Assembly (NCBI GenBank): GCA_003999685.1
Contig: CP021222.1
Span: 992,001-1,056,000, forward strand
Direction: 5' to 3'
Length of the DNA stretch: 64,000 bases
From: Taiwanofungus camphoratus
Lineage: Eukaryota > Basidiomycota > Agaricomycetes > Polyporales > Taiwanofungaceae
Shown here: piece after piece, positions 10,431 to 22,586 of the stretch
How positions within the stretch are numbered: position 1 is the first letter of the stretch
How the letters are laid out: each line of letters begins with the position of its first letter
Made by a program: the position numbers and the translations under genes
The notes under the pieces: model-generated
Told to the model about the DNA's origin: nothing
The model's database searches: none
Seen by the model: only the letters and a program-made list of their open reading frames with translations

Positions 10431-11865
10431 ATGGATGTTCGGCACACTCACGGAACGGACGTGTATGTCGTCCGCGCATGCTATCATGATGATGGATCGG
10501 ATTTAGTCGCTATAGGAGGTGCACATTCGGTTGAGGTCCTGCTGACCGTAAGAGAGCGTCGCTTTCGTCCTCGTTCCGCGCGCTGAACTTGTTCAGACAG
10601 ACCCCTACCTCATGTAAATCCATAGCCAACTTCCACATCGGCACGCGCATCACTGCACTTGCATGGTCCTCCCGTGCCACCTCTCCGTCGACCACCGACG
10701 ACTGGTCAATCGAGTATGTTACCTGAACTGTCGTCGCGTATGGGCTATTGACTGACGCTTGGCTGCCTCGTGCAGGCTGGCAGCCGCTGGTGCTGACTTT
10801 GGTCTTTTCCTTCTCACAAAATCTTCTACGTCCGAAGAGCATGTCTTTGCTTTCGGCGGCGGTCTGAGTGGGCACCACGGAAAGGTAAACGATATGGCGT
10901 TCTGCGGCGGGCAAAGCGAAGACAGTTGCAGGTACGTGGCGACTGTGTCCGGTGAGTAGAACTTCCTATGTCATGAGGCCTTTATTGACTGTGAAACATA
11001 GATGACAAAATGCTTATGGTCTGGGATCTGACTCCCAGCGTCAACATTGTCTCCCCGTCCTCACCAGACCTAGAGGGGCCCTCCAGCTCCTCCCTTCGAC
11101 CGCAACCCACAGCATTCGTCATCTCTTTTCCCCACCCGCTCACCAGCGTGAACTCGCACCCAACCACTAGCAAAGAATTTCTCGTGTCAGACTGCCGCGG
11201 CTCCATCTTCCTGATAGACTGGCGCACGGTCCCCGACGAGAATGACGACGACAGCTGGCGTAACTCGAGCGTGATCGAGCTTCTCGAACCGAGAGCGCTG
11301 GCGGGCTCTGTAACCGGGCCGACCGCGAAGTGGTCCGGCTCTGTGTCTTGGCGGAGAGATTCGGTAGATATGTAAGTCGGCTTGATATCCACTTTCATAC
11401 CGGGCTGTTTATGGATCTGTGGCCGCCGATGCAGTGTGGGGGCGACCTATGGCTCCAGATTCGCCATATGGGACATGGCCAATCTTCAGGGCGGAAAGCC
11501 TAACGTAACAGGAACAAGTTTCCCTGAAGGCGGCAGTCAATTTAGGTACGTCTAAGCATCACATCATAATAACGATAGGATCCTCTTGATCTTGTGCTTT
11601 GAGCTAGATTCTGACTCCTGCTTTTCACAGATGGTGTCCAACATATCCGGAGTATTTCGCCATTTCATCTAGCTCCCCAGCAAAGGGCGCTGTGATTCAC
11701 GTATACAATGTAGGATACGTCCACGCACAACCGACCGTGTTCAATGTCGCATCTCGTCCGTTATATGTGCGCAGTTTCGATTTCTTGGCGGCCCGCGGTA
11801 TTCCGAGGATCGCTGCAGGTGTTGGGCGGGACGTCGTAATCTTCTCTATCGGTGTCGATTCATGA
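10431..11865 (+). CDS. WD40-repeat protein, Nup37-like nucleoporin
   Basis: Predicted beta-propeller; the best family match by eye is the Nup107-160 complex member Nup37 at the nuclear pore. ATG 10431 gives MDVRHTHGTDVYVVRACYHD. Successive exons encode ACYHDDGSDLVAIGGAHSVE, FHIGTRITALAWSSRA, LAAAGADFGLFLLT, GGGLSGHHGKVNDMAFCGG, RYVATVSDDKMLMVWDL (the clearest WD repeat, split by an intron), SDCRGSIFLIDWRTVP, GSRFAIWDMANLQGG, FRWCPTYPEYFAISSSS and VIHVYNVG. It ends VVIFSIGVDS at TGA 11865. About seven blades fit a single propeller of roughly 380-400 aa, the size of fungal Nup37. Another small WD40 scaffold cannot be excluded. Confidence 0.68.
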
Positions 11866-12146
11866 GTCTCTACTCTCTCTCAATGCCATCATTGGTCTAT
11901 GGCGTGATTTTGGTGGTTCAATCGAAGTTATAAACGCGTCGGGTGCATAGCTTGATTCCGTACCTCATATAGCCGAACAGCGAAACAATTTTATGCGGTA
12001 GTAACGAGTACGAAAGCAATGGATCAGGAAAACACACTCCTCAATGTCCTAAGCAGCCTGATGACGCCCTGAATCTCAAATGACATGAACCCCAGAAGAC
12101 CAAATCTTTGTTTTTGTCTCTTGCCAAAGATACCAAGCGCGTCCGT

Positions 12147-14652
12147 TCACGACTTCTGGCTTGCGGACTGCTTGGCGAACTTCGTCAGCAACGCCGAGGC
12201 CGCAGCGACAAGCGCGAGAACGATCCCTACCCCCCACTTCTTGCTGCCGCCAGCCCGGGGTGGAAGGCGCGGGCGCAGCAGCTTGTTGACCCTCGCGAGC
12301 GCGCTGTGCTGATGGTCACAAATGCAGTTAAGGCCAGTGTTAACAAGCCGGCTAAGATCAAAGACAATACTTACTCGGTAAGGAGGGTAACGCGCATTCA
12401 ACATCGCGGGGTCAAGCCTATTGAACATGGAGTGATCAGCATGGATAATGTGTCAAGTACCAAAGGCGATATACCAATTGGGGCTGTCTACTGTGCCCCG
12501 GAGGTGGGTGAAAGTGTCAAACGCATATTTTCCTGTAGTGTATCCGGCTGTCGAGCAGATCATCAAGACGTAAGACGGGAAAGCAGAACGCAGATTACTT
12601 ACACCCGCTAGGACCGACAGCGCCGAAAGGCAGGCCATGCACTGCCAGTGTGATGTCGGACTAGACGCTCAAAAACAATCGGGGAAGCAAGTCACATACC
12701 AAGCACGTGCAAGACGACATCGTTCACAAACACCGAGCCACTCCAGGTGTTGTCGAGCACTGCACATATCAAACAGTCAGTATCTCAGATATGCACCGCG
12801 GATGGATGTACCTTTGGCCTTGAATGCGGGATCTGACGAAAAGATGTAGATAGAAAGGGGATGGTCTCTGCACATTGACCAACTTCAACCACTGCAGCAT
12901 CGTGCACAAGCAAACAACACAAACCGAGCGGTAATAAATTCAATGGCCTCATCCACATCTTTGACCGGAACGACAGGGAGGACAGGTCCGAACAACTCCC
13001 TGATGACAAAGCAAGCACATGAGAACAGATACAACGACAAACGTGGACCAGACCACTCACTCGCTCATCAACGAGTCATCTCCCTTAACGTCCTTCACAA
13101 GCGTAGGGGCAACATACTTCGCCTCCACGTCAACCTCGCCGCCGAACACGATCGTACCCTTCGTCTCGTCGATCAGCCGCTTGACGCGCTTTGCGTGGGT
13201 TTCGTTGACCATACGGGACACCATGCCCGTCTCGCGCGGCTCCGTGGGGTGCATCTCCTTATATCTTGGCACAGCTCCATCAGACAATCTGCTTAATAGG
13301 ACGTCGACTAAAGGAGATGCATACGCGTTTTTGAGGGCTTCCACGAAGGTGTCCTGGAAGTACTCGGGCACGATGACATAGTCTGGGGATATGCAGAGCT
13401 ACATAACAAATAGGTGAATGCCTGCCACAACGCACAGTACATAGCTGGCCAAGTACCTGGCCTCCATTGACGAGTCTGCCCCACATGATTCGTTTTGCCG
13501 CAGTTTTGATGTCGCATTTTGGGTCAATGACACAAGGGCTTTTACCTGAGACAATGATGTATGGAAGCGGTCCCCTCGTCATCATGTTCTAAACTGACTT
13601 ACCACCAAGCTATAAAGAGGTTAGATACCGCAAGTTGGCTACGATGCTTGTGAAACTCACTTCAAGAGTTATAGGAGTCAAATGCTTAGCAGCAGCCGTA
13701 GCAACAATTCTGGCTACACGTCCATTTCCTTTGAAACATTATCAGTCCGACTTCCCTTAAGTAGTACAAGTTCTATCAACCTGTGTATAGGACTGTGGCG
13801 ACAAGGGATGAATTCAAAGTCTATCGCCACAAAAAGCGGACTAGCTTACTGTGATCCCAAGGAAGCTCGAGGATCTACGGCATTATATCAGCCATCAAAA
13901 TTCCCCGCTAATGCAGGACCACTTTACTTTGGTTGTCTCGGGAATGCCGCCGTTTACAAGGCGGTAGCACTCCGGGTCAAGGTATTGGGGGACAAGCTCG
14001 ACCAGCAGACCTGTGACTGTCGGAACTAATTCGGATGGCTTCATCAAGACCGTGTTTCCAGCCGCAATGGCACCGGACTGGACAGAAGGTCGTGGAAATC
14101 AACGCGTGCCCTTACGATGTCATCACAGCCACGAACTCACCACAGCACAGAGTAAGAGATAAATAGGATAATTGAAAGGACTGATGATAAGGACAGCGCC
14201 CTTAGGTTCCTTCCTGATGAGCGGCGACATCGCAAACCACATGTAGTGGAACGGTGGCTTCTCTGAAGCAGCCCACTTTTCCACCTTGTCGTATGCTTCC
14301 TTCAGTTCGACCAAGGTACCAGTGAGCTCGAGGCTACACATGCAGTGTCAACGCTGCTTTGAACCGAGGTGTTATCCTACTACGTACAAGTCGGCCTCCT
14401 CGGCGGGCCGACCGAGGTCAGCAGCGAAAGCATCTTTGAAGCGTTCTAAGTTGTCTTGGAGGAGATAACAGAGCTGAAGAAGCTGCTGTTTGCGGTACGC
14501 AATTGACTTTGTCTTGCCAGACCGGAAGGCTTTGTGTAGATCCTCGTGGATCTGCGCGACGCGCCTACTTGTGAGGACAACTGACGCAGAGAAAGACTTG
14601 AACACACCTTCGGAATATCTTCGATGGGAGTGAAAGGAACGTGTACAGACAT
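12147..14652 (-). CDS. HFD1: Fatty aldehyde dehydrogenase, tail-anchored (ALDH3/Hfd1-like)
   Basis: NAD(P)-dependent oxidation of long-chain aldehydes at ER, mitochondrial outer or lipid-droplet membranes. ATG 14652 gives MSVHVPFTPIEDIPK. Downstream exons include FRSGKTKSIAYRKQQLLQL, LGRPAEEADL, EPKGAVLIISPFNYPIYLLL, SGAIAAGNTVLMKPSELVP, ITLELGGKSPCVID (catalytic Glu region) and VNGGQLCISPDYVIVPEYF (catalytic Cys, formed across an intron). RELFGPVLPVVPVKDVDEAI, DHPLSIYIFSSDPAF, VLDNTWSGSVFVNDVVLHVL and KYAFDTFTHLRG follow. The C-terminus is a membrane anchor (KWGVGIVLALVAAASALLTK) with a polar end. That architecture matches ALDH3A2/Hfd1. About ten introns; no disruption seen. Confidence 0.92.
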
Positions 14653-16410
14653 TATGGCTGGTAATGATGAGTCACAGTGGTGAGAACGACTGCGGTTCCC
14701 TCATGCCTAAGGCCTAAGTACCTATTCGTCGGCTGCGTCTGTGTTTGACGCTGGGACAGGGTCGCTCCGGGATGGTGTGGTAAATTTTCCAATCGGGAGA
14801 GACATGCTGATAGAAGGCCTCGTTGCCGTAAGGAACAGCTGTGAGTTGTTCCGGATGCTTATTTCAGAAGCTCATCGTGAGAGCTGTTGGCATGAAAGCG
14901 GAGGGCTGGGCGTTGTTTGAACTCTGAACATGGCGCTGCAACGAGAATAAGTAGATGCCAACCAGGAACAATTCCATAGTCGGCTACAATCCACTGGCAG
15001 CAAAGCGCCACCAGCGTGCAATCCCGCCAGTCGGGTCTTGAATCAATCAATAATATTGAATTTGTCGCGAATCAGAAATGTCACCGATTCTCGGCAGACC
15101 CCGCCTATACTTTCAGACGGCACCCACAGAAAACAATAAACGTTCGCGGGAATTTTTTTACTGACGGCAGGTGAAATGCTTCCGCTGCCTGCCAAAATGG
15201 GAAATTCTTCACAGTGCGCCTTTATCATGATGCGGTCGGACCTTTATATACTTGGGAAACATCTTACTCTCAGCGGCTGGCCAAGCGGTCCGCAAACGCC
15301 GATGGACTCGTAGCACTTCTCCCGAATGACCGCGAGAAGTGGCCCATCAGAGAGTCGCCTCGTTATGCAATTGCACGTACCGCCTGAGCTTGCCACAGCT
15401 CCACCAGAATGAGTGTTGCACGTCCCCAACCCATGCATTGACGTGACAATTGCGTCTTCGTTTTGCCCTTCAATTTCTCAAGACACCGAGGAAATATGTC
15501 ACGCTGGGTCATTCAAACCTCGCCTCTGCCACATTATCGTCACCATTAGCACACGGATGGCCATATGGTGACATCTGTGCACTGTTTCCGGAGAGAACGG
15601 GGTCTGTGCATCCGTACGTTGTAGTCGCAGCCGAGGCTAAAGCTGTGTCAGTGACAACGTCGAATAGTACTGACGTTATTCCGATCCTCGACTGAGTCCG
15701 ACCAGTTCACTTCAACATTGTTCGCCACCCTTATCTGAAGCGGTAGGATCTCGTTATGCCCTTGACAACGTAATCGTTTTAATTATGGAATTTGCTGTAG
15801 GACCAAGAGATCCGCTGGGCACTGTGCAAACGCCCAGACCTCTCAGCGCTTACTGGCCCAACCCAATCTCGTGAATGAAATTTGGCTTCTGCTGGTCCAT
15901 TCTCCGTAGCTCGAAGGACCCGAAAGAAGGGGATCCACAATGTACCAGTTTCTTGCTATATCGGCTGGCGCAGGTACCGTCACAGGTGGTCCCTCCACTC
16001 AACAGAGGTCCAATTACTTCACATGCCCATCGGGGGCACATCAGTCGTTTCCTGATGCGGAGGAACAATGTGTCAGCCCTCTCTTTGCTATTGTTGATCT
16101 GACTCCGTGATGTCGTTCCAAGCAGCAAATTCCGTTTAGAAAGGCATCTTACGTTCGGACGTAACTTACGCTCGTTCATGCGGTCCTATCGCATCATCGC
16201 GGCAAGTCAATGCTGCGTTTGTCTTTTCTCCTGGGAACAATATCATTTGTTCAAGCCTGAGCATGATCGCAGTTCTATTTCGCGGAAAGTGTCTGTGGCT
16301 CAGGCCAAGTATTTAAGGTGTTCAAAGCATGCGTTTATTTTTCCCAACATCTCCACAAGATCCCCAACAAATCCTAATGCCTGACCACTGCACATACATC
16401 CCGTACGTGC
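14653..16410. other. 1.76-kb intergenic region, no gene recognised
   Basis: Lies between the divergent starts of the aldehyde dehydrogenase and the terpene synthase. Only short ORFs of 60-110 codons occur, on both strands, with no family motif and no consistent splice chain. An imperfect ACTCTC/GAGAGT inverted pair brackets about 15265-15360 but does not fold into a recognisable tRNA. The stretch just upstream of the terpene synthase may hold its promoter and 5' UTR. Confidence 0.5.
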
Positions 16411-17596
16411 TTGCATTACTTTCAAGCTCTATCAATTTTCGTAATCGTCTATCGCAGTACTTCCACAGACCGGACCGGGCAGTCTCCTGCAGGTCTCTTG
16501 CCAATGAATGACCAAGTCAGTCTCCATGATCCCAACTCATTGAATATATGTATAATCTTTTCGCATAGAAATCCATCGCCGCGATTTCCCAGCGTGCCGT
16601 TCGCGATCTTCTGGACCGACTCAACCTTTCCATATCCACTTATGAGCGCGATTATGAGCTTGAACGTCGGGTCAAAGAAACGATTCGCTCCTGGGATGCC
16701 GAAACACTCTTGAGCCCGTATCTCTCCCCGGCCATTATCCTTACCATAACGGCGTTTAGCCACATCCGGAACTTTGAGACTAGAGTGCACATCGCGCTTT
16801 TCGGCGTCCTCGTTATCGCTATGGATGACCCGGCCGTCCTGGATTCTGTGGCATCGCGCGACTTCCACCGCAAGCTGTGTACCGGGGCGCTTCAGAGCGA
16901 CCCCAACATCCTCGGCGAATTTACGAGGAATTTGGCGGGAATGTGGGACCACTTCCCACCGTTCTCCGCCAGCTCGATCTTTACGTCCGCACTCCAGTTC
17001 GTGAACGGCTGCATTCTGGAAAGGGCGGCGCAGAAAGAGATGCAGCTGAGTTCCGATGCACTTCCCTTCATCACGTATCGTAGGAACATGAGTGGGTTGG
17101 CGGAAGCCTTTGGTTACTTCATCTGGGAGAAGGACGTGTTCCCGGACGTCGAAGTGTACATGCAGGCTATTCCGTCAGTGCCAGAGTTGACAATGCTTCT
17201 ACTTCATGATACTAATTCTTCGTATTCTAGGGACATCATTTGGTACCAGAACCATGTTAAGTAAGCGTACTTCGCATGCGAAATATCCTGAAACCGAGCT
17301 ATTTTTTTCACAGCGACATCCTGTCATTCTACAAAGAGGAACTCGCAGGCGAAAAGGGTAACTATATGGGCGACCGCGCTATTACCACTGGAAAGCCCAC
17401 TCTAGAGACCCTACGTGATGTTATAGATGAGACCATCATTATAACAGAGCGAATCCGGAAGATCCTAGGTGAAGGACCAGCTAGAGAGGCATGGGAGTCC
17501 TTCGCAAAAGGATGGATTAGCTACCATACGAGCAGTGCTCGCTACCGTCTGCGGGAGTTGATCGAATGCCAGTACATCACGATTGACACTTGCTGA
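16411..17596 (+). CDS. Trichodiene-synthase-like (TRI5-type) sesquiterpene synthase
   Basis: A class I terpene cyclase that ionises farnesyl diphosphate. The clearest exons are 16569-17173, 17231-17260 and 17314-17596 (stop TGA). They read ERDYELERRVKETIRSWDAE, ALFGVLVIAMDDPAVLD (Asp-rich metal site), ALQSDPNILGEFTRNLAGMW, FPPFSASSIFTSALQFVNG, and, across two introns, NHVNDILSFYKEELAGEKGN, the NSE/DTE metal-binding triad. The end is SSARYRLRELIECQYITIDT. An upstream exon ending MNDQ at 16515 splices in frame (intron 16516-16568). Its start is either ATG 16411 or ATG 16504, giving about 340 or 309 residues. Two introns begin GTCAGT. The product cannot be predicted; TRI5-like enzymes in basidiomycetes are not tied to trichothecenes. 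The neighbouring genes do not form an obvious cluster. Confidence 0.85.
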
Positions 17597-17789
17597 GCGC
17601 TGGTAGATCGAAGTCTCATCAAGCTCTAGATTCCGAGGCTTTAGCGGAGATAGCATCATTATATCATTCCGTCTCGCTTACAATAGACTAACCTGAACGT
17701 GCTGCCTATATATTAGTGTCACACCTTCCAATGCTGATTCCACGTTGTCAAATCCAATGAGTGTGTAGATACTATGCAACTATCCAACC

Positions 17790-19899
17790 CTAGAGTGGCG
17801 GGCGACCTCTGTGAGAACCCTCTCTGCGCTTTTTCTCATCTGACGGTTCAGGTGATCCCTCGTCCCGAATAACCTCCGTAGTAAGTGTGATGACGCCGTG
17901 CGGAGCAGGTGCTCTTCGCGCCATACGATGTGGCCTGTCAAGAGCGTCAGCCTCTGCGGGAATTGAAAGTACGCTCGCTTTGCTCACTGAGACAATGATC
18001 GTAGCGAATCTTCTGCCGTAAGACCCTCAAGCGGAATATCTTCAACTGTCAGACCGGTCGATAGGTACCTTGATGCACCGTTTTTCGCCGTATCTCTAAG
18101 ATGGTGACGAGCGTTCAAACTGGAGCAGGCACCATCAATACAGGGACGATTAAGCGACACCACACTCACACAGCAAGTAGACAATTCACATAGACTAAAG
18201 TAAGTACATTAGTAAGGCAACGTCTTCAGCTGTGCTGAAGGGCTTACCGCTGCTTCCTGGAAAGTGGAATATTGACCAGACTAAGGTGCTTGGCAATGCG
18301 GTGTACTGTTCACAAAGCGATGTCAACTTCCACGGCGCATCGTTTCACATAGCGTAGACCTACAGTGATGAATTGCATGACTTGCAAGACGCTTATTTTA
18401 TCACACAGACTATGAGATGTATCTGTAATATGCAAACGAATTGACACCTACGCTGTGAACACTCCCCGATTGATTGCGTAGAACGTAAGCTTGCGAATCA
18501 TAGTCTCCGTACTTTCACTCGGATGAGTACTCGATCGACTCTCTGAACGGCATTGGGACTTACTGCTTGAACCCAGTCCTCTCTCCATACAACGTCCAAG
18601 ACAGTGCTGCCGTAATGTAAACATCTGTAACTGTAGCAGACACTGTCTGCAAGGACGCTGGAATCTAAAACAGATTGTTTGTTTCTGCATAATTCAACGG
18701 CAAGATACAACTGACCTTTGTCTGATCAAAGATTGATGGCACACGATGATTGAAAGCTCTGCGCAAATCAGATATACGACTCAGAGTTGGCTCATCCCGG
18801 TAGAGACACCCAAGATTACCCAAGATAAACACTCGCTGACCACCGCAGGTTGTCAGTCGTGAAAGCTCAGAAGACCAAAACATACTGACCAAAACTGCAA
18901 GCTGTTGTCCAGTGAGATAAGCTCCACACAGTGTAGAATAATGATACGTACCACACGATATCAAGGCAAGTATGAACTATCACTGTATATCAGTGTTGTT
19001 ACTTGACTCGTTGATGAATGCATACCATAACGGCAGTAAGTGGGGCTTTATACCACCTGTTGCCCAGGACTATAGCCTATTTCAGCAAGTCAAAAGCAAA
19101 TCGCAAGGGGAAGACTTACGTCTCCAAATATTATGCATATAGTAACTATGAAGGTCTTCGTGAGCATGATACATGGGCAGGAGAGGAGTATAGCACACCA
19201 CTGTACAAGCAGGACTGCAATCGCCTGATGAAGAGTCAGTTCCACAATGCAGTATATGTTACCATATCATTCACCGCAACAGCATATTCGGCCTAAAAAT
19301 GACATCGATTAGACTCATGTTACAACGATATTCGCATAAACTTACAAGGAAAATGCTATGAATGACCATGCGAATGAGTGTGAGACGTTGTCGAGGAACA
19401 GAACGACAACGTACTTCGGAAGGATCGTAAGGGTGATAACATTAGCGTGACCTTGGACGAGATAATACCAGATGATCTTGTGGGCTATATCATCAGTGTC
19501 TAATTTCGGAGTAGAAAAATGCAAGTACCTGGACACTCAAGATCGTGGAGGAAGTGTCAAGAAGCCTGATGATTACAACATGAGAAACTCCAGAACCCCA
19601 TAACGCATCGAATTGCGACAAACCACACAAACGCGACCTGTACATTACGATGAATGCTAGCTTCCACGTAAAGTCGATCCTGCTACTCACCAAACACTTC
19701 AGATACCACCTATCGTTGGGATACTCAGTAGCGTAATATATAAGCTGAGCGCAAGTGGTGCCATAGAACCTAGGTCATCGAACGTCAACTACTGTGAGCA
19801 AACGCTGATCAGAGAGAAACGGTCTTACGCGACCGAGAAGAACACCCCAATGAAGAAACAGCCCATGCTGTCATTGAGGTGCAGATTTGGCCCCGTCAT
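17790..19899 (-). CDS. DUF6534-family multi-pass membrane protein (basidiomycete-specific), many small exons
   Basis: No known function; the family is a large one of seven-helix-like proteins in Agaricomycetes. ATG 19899 gives MTGPNLHLNDSMGCFFIGVF, spliced to YGTTCAQLIYYATEYPNDRW and YLKCL, then VAFVWFV. A downstream exon has LDTDDIAHKIIWYYLVQGHA. Further on are AFNHRVPSIFDQTK, IPASLQTVSATVTDVYITAA, LSWTLYGERTGFKQ, STETMIRKLTFYAINRGVFT, a segment with ALPSTLVWSIFHFPGSSGK, and the family hallmark LNARHHLRD. The hydrophilic C-terminal tail ends SHRGRPPL at 17790. These blocks follow the usual DUF6534 order. The third to fifth helices (about 19050-19420) are split into tiny exons whose exact edges I could not fix, so local decay there cannot be excluded. 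Confidence 0.72.
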
Positions 19900-22586
19900 T
19901 GCGGCTCTCGGTGGGGAGGGTGTCAAGAGGTAGCGACCTGTCCCTATAAAAGGACATGGACGGCTTGTCTCGCTCTCCGTGACAGACAAGGCACAGCGTC
20001 TTCTTGGTCCGGTCGTCTAACGCGGAAGCTTTCTGGGACCCTGAGGATTGATTTTAGTCGGAGCAGTTCTGGAAATACGGTTGTAGTACGTAACGCTTCC
20101 GGAGCTATATTGAGTTCACCTGCTGGACACATTTCGTGAGAAGAAACTTTGTAGCTGCCGCCCGTTGTTGCGTTCTTCTAAGCTAGGGCTTACCGTTGCA
20201 CTGAGAGTTTTACTACATTCTGCATAAGCTGAGCTGCGCTATGTGAGATATCGCGTAATATTATGCCTGTGGAGACCTCAAACTCTTTCTCACGGCTGAG
20301 ACCCGAGTGTGGAATAGGCGACCAGATTCACAAGGCGATTGCCGCGGAACATGTCGTTGATGATTGTGTCACATTGGGTGAAATCGTGAAGAGCGCCAGT
20401 ACAATACGTGTTGGAACTTGAACCTGAAAGTCAGAATATCAAGGTATCCGTGTTGCCGTGTCACACGCACATGATGAACGAAGGCACCCACCTTTTTTCC
20501 CCACCTATGAAAAAGGGATGGTCTCCTTTAATCCTCGCAAGGTTCGCATCAGTTGCGGCGCCGTCCAACTGCAAAGTTCTGTCCGTCGCAACGCACCAAC
20601 CGGTGTTCCAACAGCAGCCGCAGGCATTCCAGGACGATGCAAACAAAATGTACCCTGCAACGTGACCTGACATATACAGGTCCCTCTGGACTCGGAGTCT
20701 GGCGGACTCTGCAGACATTCGTACAAGAGCAGATGATAAGAGCGTCAGGGGCGGTGTCTAATGCGCTGTCAGCCCAACATCACAATGGTATTAGATACAA
20801 GAGGCGGAATAGTAAGGGGATCTCGGCTTCCGTGTCAAGAAGTGATTCAGGATCTGCGGTCCTGGCACTCAGCGAGCTTCACTGTACAAATTTGTACGGC
20901 AGTGTCAATGCCTTCCGTGCTGCCGTGGAAGCTGTCGCCGTATAGCAAGGATGTACTATGCACTGGCGGGCCTTCGTCCGCACCGGTGGTAAGCGACCAC
21001 TTGAAAGGCAGATAATACCGACATTGAGCCGCTCCCAGCGTTTCACACTTAGGCTCGAATATTGCCGTCCTCGTGGGCGAACCTGAGCTAGTCAGAAAGG
21101 AAGGCAAAAGTGCCACAATGCTCAACCTTCCTAATCGGGTCGAATCCGATCATTATGAACGTTTCTTATTTATTTAATTGAACGTCGGCCGTTTAACGTT
21201 TAATACCCGTACACCACAGGAACTCTGTTAACGCTAGCGCTCATCGATGCATTCCTCAAGCTGTACGTTTCCAGGCAGGCCAAGTCCGTGCGACAAAGCC
21301 ATTTGCCTCTTCTCGGCTTACGCCACGCATAGAACGCTCGGGAGCGGTAGCTTCTACCTGACATGAAATTTGACATCTTCTCCTTCATAACCACAGGATC
21401 TTTGATGAACGCGAAGACCGTGATGATTGATGGATGCTGGCCCTGACCAATGACCAGCGATAACGTCAACGTCGAAGATCATCCATACAAGGCATCGCTA
21501 AGTCTGGCTAGCCTCAGGCCAGACATATCCCAAGTCGTAGCTTCCCGTCCAGTGGCAACACCACGACTACACCCATTGAAGGAATATCCGTCTTTGTTTG
21601 CATATTTAGCCGAACATGGTCCCGGTTCAATCACTCACTGGAGCTTAATTGTGGCATTGGTTAGAGCTGACTGAGCCTTTGATGGAAGTACATCATGTTT
21701 TCATCGACATCTCTACCGAATCCCTCGTCGGACTGCTCCGGTGTCAATGTGTGCGGTACGTTCTCCTGATACACACACCGTAGGAATGAGAATTGAGTAC
21801 GTATACGTAGGGGTACCGACCGACATCACAAGAAGCCTGTTCAAGACCGGGTTGCGACTCGCCCGGAGCATAGCATAATTTCACACGAAGGAAAGTGGAA
21901 AGCCAACTGTTACCATCATTACCCAGGTCCTTGCTTCGCTTCTACCTTGGGCTATCATCGAGGCAGAAAGGTTCTGTTCTGCGTATTCATCAAACTGGGC
22001 GCCGTGCCCTGTGATCCGCTTGACCATGGGAGTACGTGGTACAGCCGCACCCCCTTCGTTTAACCTCATTCACTGAGAATTGTCGTCCGTATGGGCAATT
22101 CATGCTGTAAGCACTCAGGAAGTTGTCCAGATGAGCCGCGAAGGCGGTGCCGTCTGCTTCTGGCTCCTCATCGGACATGAGCGCTTCCATCTGTTTCTTC
22201 ATTCATGGATGTAGGTCGAACAAACAAAGTGTGTATACAGATGCAGCTATCTGTCACGCGCTAGGTTCAGAAAATGATATCTAGTGCTTTGCCACACCTG
22301 TTCGGCTCATGTGCCATGATGTTATGATAGGGGTGATACCAACTGGTCTCGTACGGAGGCTCTCAGGACAAGTCATCTAAGCTCTCAAACCTTCTCCTGC
22401 GCGCGCCTGTGACAATACATCCGACAGACACCGGACTTTCGGGCTTCTGACGGACGCGAGGCATATCTGCAGGACATAGAAGTACCGCCCAGGCATACAT
22501 TATCGGCAGGATGCACTACGTCCAGAACGGAGGTGAATGCAACGCATATACACTAGAAGTACAGTTCCCATCCATTGTGAGAAACT
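19900..22586. other. 2.7-kb unassigned region
   Basis: No confident gene. It has the TATA-like TATAAAAG at about 19945 (plus orientation) and an AT-rich patch near 21160-21200. Several overlapping ORFs of 70-130 codons occur at 20408-20945 on both strands. A minus-strand ORF from 22202 (MKKQMEALMSDEEPEADGTA, then AFAAHLDNFLSAY) has an acidic, coding-like start; possible continuation exons contain FDEYAEQNLSASMIAQ. None matches a family I know. It may be an unrecognised, possibly lineage-specific gene on the minus strand, or decayed sequence. Confidence 0.4.

Noticed and set aside
15265-15365. Possible tRNA-Ser/Leu-like sequence (GGCTGGCCAAGCGGTC...)
   Set aside because: The D-arm-like piece is suggestive, but no T-loop GTTCRANYC and no acceptor stem or anticodon arm could be placed.
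14653-19899. A secondary-metabolite gene cluster around the terpene synthase
   Set aside because: Only one plausible biosynthetic gene is present. The aldehyde dehydrogenase is a tail-anchored Hfd1 type expected to be housekeeping, and no P450 or transporter is nearby.
20408-20945. Overlapping ORFs on both strands
   Set aside because: None has a recognisable motif, and the frames contradict each other. Kept only as part of the unassigned region.
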